Source: an uncultured Acetatifactor sp.
Lineage (GTDB): Bacteria > Bacillota > Clostridia > Lachnospirales > Lachnospiraceae
Direction: 5' to 3'
NCBI GenBank assembly: GCA_910580225.1
Contig: CAJTXE010000003.1
Location: forward strand, 8,675-72,674
Length of the DNA: 64,000 nucleotides
Shown: piece by piece, positions 62,015 to 64,000 of the stretch
How positions within the stretch are numbered: position 1 is the first letter of the stretch
How the letters are laid out: each line of letters opens with the position of its first letter
Program-made: the position numbers and the translations under genes
The notes under the pieces: generated by a model
The model's database searches: none
What the model saw: the letters and a program-made list of their open reading frames with translations, nothing else
What the model was told of the DNA's origin: nothing

Positions 62015-62683
62015 ATGAAAGCACAACATCAAATGAAAAAAGAAGAGATTCAGATTCTGTTTGATTCCCCCTATGTCAAGGTAGCGGATCTGCAGTATGC
62101 GCCGGGAAAGCATTACTATGACGCTACCAGAAGAGAACTGGAGGATATGGCGGTACTGAAAACAGAGGAAACCTTCCGAACCATGCTGCCGGATGCTGCA
62201 AGCTGCTTTGTAATTCTGGACAGTCCGGGTGAGGAACCCAGGCTTCTGCTTTCCTACGAATACCGCTATCCGACAGGCCGTTTTCTGCTCAGCGTGCCGG
62301 CAGGATTGATTGATAAAGAAGATATGGAGAAGCCGGATTCCGTTTTGGTTACCGCAGTCCGGGAAATCCGGGAGGAGACGGGTCTGGAGGTGAGGGATAC
62401 GGATACGGTGAAAATCGTGAATCCCCTTGTGTTTTCTACTCCCGGAATGACGGATGAATGCAATGCGCTGGTGTGCGCTGTGCTCCGATCCGCAGACTTG
62501 TCCGCACTGTCCCAGGAGGGGGCCGTTGGCTCTGAGCAGTTCGACGGTTTCGCGCTGTTGACAAAGGAGGCGGCCAGGGAAGTACTGCGGACAGGGCGGG
62601 ATGAAAGGGGGAATTTTTATCCGCTGTATACCTGGGCGGCGCTGATGTATTTTGTGTCGGATATGTGGAAAGAAGCAGTGTAG
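62015..62683 (+). CDS. NUDIX hydrolase
   Basis: A 222-aa NUDIX protein. The Nudix box is recognisable as AGLID followed by AVREIREETGLEV with the REXXEE-type core (REIREETG), and an adjacent loop longer than usual. The layout resembles ADP-ribose/nucleoside-diphosphate-sugar pyrophosphatases, but substrate is not predictable. ATG 62015 is preferred (AAAGGAGAAC upstream); the open frame extends upstream through the GC-rich element without a start signal. Confidence 0.85.
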   Translation: MKAQHQMKKEEIQILFDSPYVKVADLQYAPGKHYYDATRRELEDMAVLKTEETFRTMLPDAASCFVILDSPGEEPRLLLSYEYRYPTGRFLLSVPAGLIDKEDMEKPDSVLVTAVREIREETGLEVRDTDTVKIVNPLVFSTPGMTDECNALVCAVLRSADLSALSQEGAVGSEQFDGFALLTKEAAREVLRTGRDERGNFYPLYTWAALMYFVSDMWKEAV

Positions 62684-62990
62684 CAGATTTATTGTGCCGC
62701 AGCTGTGAAGACTGTTTTCATAAATTCAGAGCTGTGTTTGAGTAACGTTGCCTGGGTGTGGGATCCGGAATGGCACTTTTCCTTAAAATTTCATGAATTA
62801 GAGAAATAGACTGGAAAAGTGCACAAAAATCTGATATGATAAATTTGTTATATGTGAAAAATTCTAAAACCTGTGATAGGATCTCATGACAATTTCCCTG
62901 TACCGTTTTTTGTTTTATATGACAGCAGGAGATTTGACATAGTACTCTCGGGAATTTCGTGCAGGAAAAACTGAAAAAGAGGTGATGTGG
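62684..62990 (+). promoter_or_regulatory. Leader region of DUF1538 gene with candidate promoter
   Basis: About 307 nt without a supported ORF. A pair TGGAAA (62812-62817) - 17 nt - TATGAT (62835-62840) is a plausible promoter, leaving a 150-nt leader. Confidence 0.35.
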
Positions 62991-64000
62991 ATGAACCAAA
63001 AACTAAAAGAAAAGATATTGGAGTCCCTCTCCGCCGTGCTGCCCATAACGGGAATTGTGCTGCTTTTAAGCATTTTACTGGTGCCCGTTGACCTGGGGAT
63101 CATGGTGATGTTTATCGTCGGCGCAGTGATGTTGGTGATAGGCATGGGATTTTTTCAGCTGGGTGCGGAGATGTCCATGACGCCTTTGGGGGAAGGTATC
63201 GGTGTCCAGATTTCCAAGACACGGCATATTCCTTTGATTTTTCTGATCGGGTTTTCCATGGGAGCCATCATCACAATTTCGGAACCGGATCTTCAGGTTC
63301 TGGCGGAGCAGGTACCGTCCATTCCCAACCTGACCCTGATTCTGACTGTTGCGGTGGGGGTGGGAATCTTTTTGGCTGTGGCCATTTTAAGGATTTTGTT
63401 CCAGATCAATCTTTCCACCATTTTGATCGGGTTATATGCGGTGCTTATCGGCGTTTCCTTTTTTGTATCCAGGGATTTCCTGGCAGTGGCATTTGACTCA
63501 GGCGGTGTGACCACAGGTCCCATGACGGTGCCTTTTATCATGGCCATGGGTGTGGGCCTTGCCTCTGTCCGCGGCGACCGAAATGCTTCCAGTGACAGCT
63601 TTGGTCTGGTGGCCCTTTCCAGTGTAGGGCCCATTCTGGCGGTGTTGATTCTGGGTATGTTCTTCAGCCCCGGTGAGGCGGCCTATTCGGCGTCAGGAGT
63701 GGCCCATGTGAGCACCACCCGGGATGTGGTGAAGGAGTTTGTTTTCAGTATGCCGCCCTATGTCCGGGAAGTTCTGATTTCACTGGTTCCGGTGGCAGGT
63801 GTGTTTGTACTTTTTCAGGTTCTGACCCATCGCTATCCCCGCAGGCAGGTAAAGCGTGTGACTGTGGGATTTGCTTATACATACATTGGTCTCGTGCTGT
63901 TTCTCTGTGGGGTAAACGTAGGGTTTGCTCCCGTAGGTTCCCTGTTGGGAAACCGCATTGCTGCGGAGTCCTGGCGGTGGCTTCTGGTGCCCATCGGTAT
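62991..64000 (+). CDS. DUF1538 integral membrane protein, 3' end outside window
   Basis: 336 codons are visible. The protein has many hydrophobic segments and the two-repeat layout of DUF1538 proteins, including GFFQLGAEMSMTPLGEGIG and AVAFDSGGVTTGPMTVPFIM, which are family hallmarks. Members are putative transporters of unknown substrate in Firmicutes and other anaerobes. ATG 62991 is chosen since AAAGAGG lies 8 nt upstream. It continues past the right edge. Confidence 0.85.
   Translation, partial: MNQKLKEKILESLSAVLPITGIVLLLSILLVPVDLGIMVMFIVGAVMLVIGMGFFQLGAEMSMTPLGEGIGVQISKTRHIPLIFLIGFSMGAIITISEPDLQVLAEQVPSIPNLTLILTVAVGVGIFLAVAILRILFQINLSTILIGLYAVLIGVSFFVSRDFLAVAFDSGGVTTGPMTVPFIMAMGVGLASVRGDRNASSDSFGLVALSSVGPILAVLILGMFFSPGEAAYSASGVAHVSTTRDVVKEFVFSMPPYVREVLISLVPVAGVFVLFQVLTHRYPRRQVKRVTVGFAYTYIGLVLFLCGVNVGFAPVGSLLGNRIAAESWRWLLVPIG

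Noticed and set aside
63293..63634. 113-aa - strand frame
   Set aside because: Antisense to the DUF1538 gene, which runs open to the window edge with family motifs.

Overview
The window reads as one chromosomal stretch of a Gram-positive, gut-type Clostridia bacterium, most likely a Lachnospiraceae member. The reasons are strong AGGAGG-type ribosome binding sites, several LplABC/YesMN-type carbohydrate transporters, a PucR/CdaR-like regulator, a YjfB protein, an FtsEX-CtpA block and a DUF1538 membrane protein. I saw no rRNA or tRNA gene and no CRISPR array. Genus assignment is inference.

Region 1 (1-12948) is a complete-looking accessory Sec (aSec) export and glycosylation locus. It holds the 3' part of a giant serine-rich repeat protein (SRRP), then SecY2, Asp1, Asp2, Asp3, SecA2, GtfA and GtfB, all on the + strand and mostly overlapping or tightly spaced. 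By family knowledge, GtfA/GtfB put the first GlcNAc on the Ser/Thr repeats, Asp1-3 modify and chaperone the protein, and SecA2/SecY2 export it. The visible SRRP C-terminus has no LPXTG sorting motif. A 272-aa protein of unknown function follows (13088-13906).

Region 2 (about 14000-19125) is a scarred, partly AT-rich accessory island. It contains an IS66 3' remnant, an IS110-family remnant, two broken HTH regulators of one family, an intact kinase-fold-like protein, a broken radical SAM gene fused by deletion to the end of an ABC transporter ATPase, and a gene start cut off after 22 codons. I interpret this as the wreck of a peptide-modification (RiPP-like) gene cluster. A 50-codon Cys-rich ORF containing a perfect 13-bp inverted repeat ends 3 nt before a CPBP-family membrane protease gene.

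Region 3 (19128-26712) is ordinary core genome: CPBP protease, acyl-ACP thioesterase, CvfB-like S1 protein, YjfB protein, PucR-type regulator, FtsE, FtsX and an S41 (CtpA-like) protease, ended by a strong terminator. A GT-C-like membrane protein (26857-28380) converges on it.

Region 4 (28540-50472) is carbohydrate utilisation. Module A has a GH127 beta-L-arabinofuranosidase-like enzyme and an LplC/LplB/LplA-type ABC importer on the - strand, with a divergent YesM/YesN two-component system on the + strand. Module B on the - strand reads, in transcription order: GntR-LacI regulator, N-acetylneuraminate lyase-like aldolase, sialidase-like BNR protein, solute-binding protein, two permeases, D-lyxose isomerase-like cupin and GH3 glycosidase. 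A GH31 glycosidase diverges from it on the + strand. A 97-bp MITE-like inverted-repeat element sits between the module B binding-protein and permease genes.

Region 5 (50777-64000) is signalling and envelope: a four-gene operon (exported FG-GAP-like protein, OmpR-type regulator, histidine kinase, membrane-anchored protein), a membrane-anchored amidase plus polysaccharide-deacetylase fusion, a PAS hybrid histidine kinase, a DUF2971 protein, a YfcE-like phosphoesterase with an added C-terminal domain, a helical-bundle protein, a NUDIX hydrolase, and a DUF1538 protein running off the right edge.
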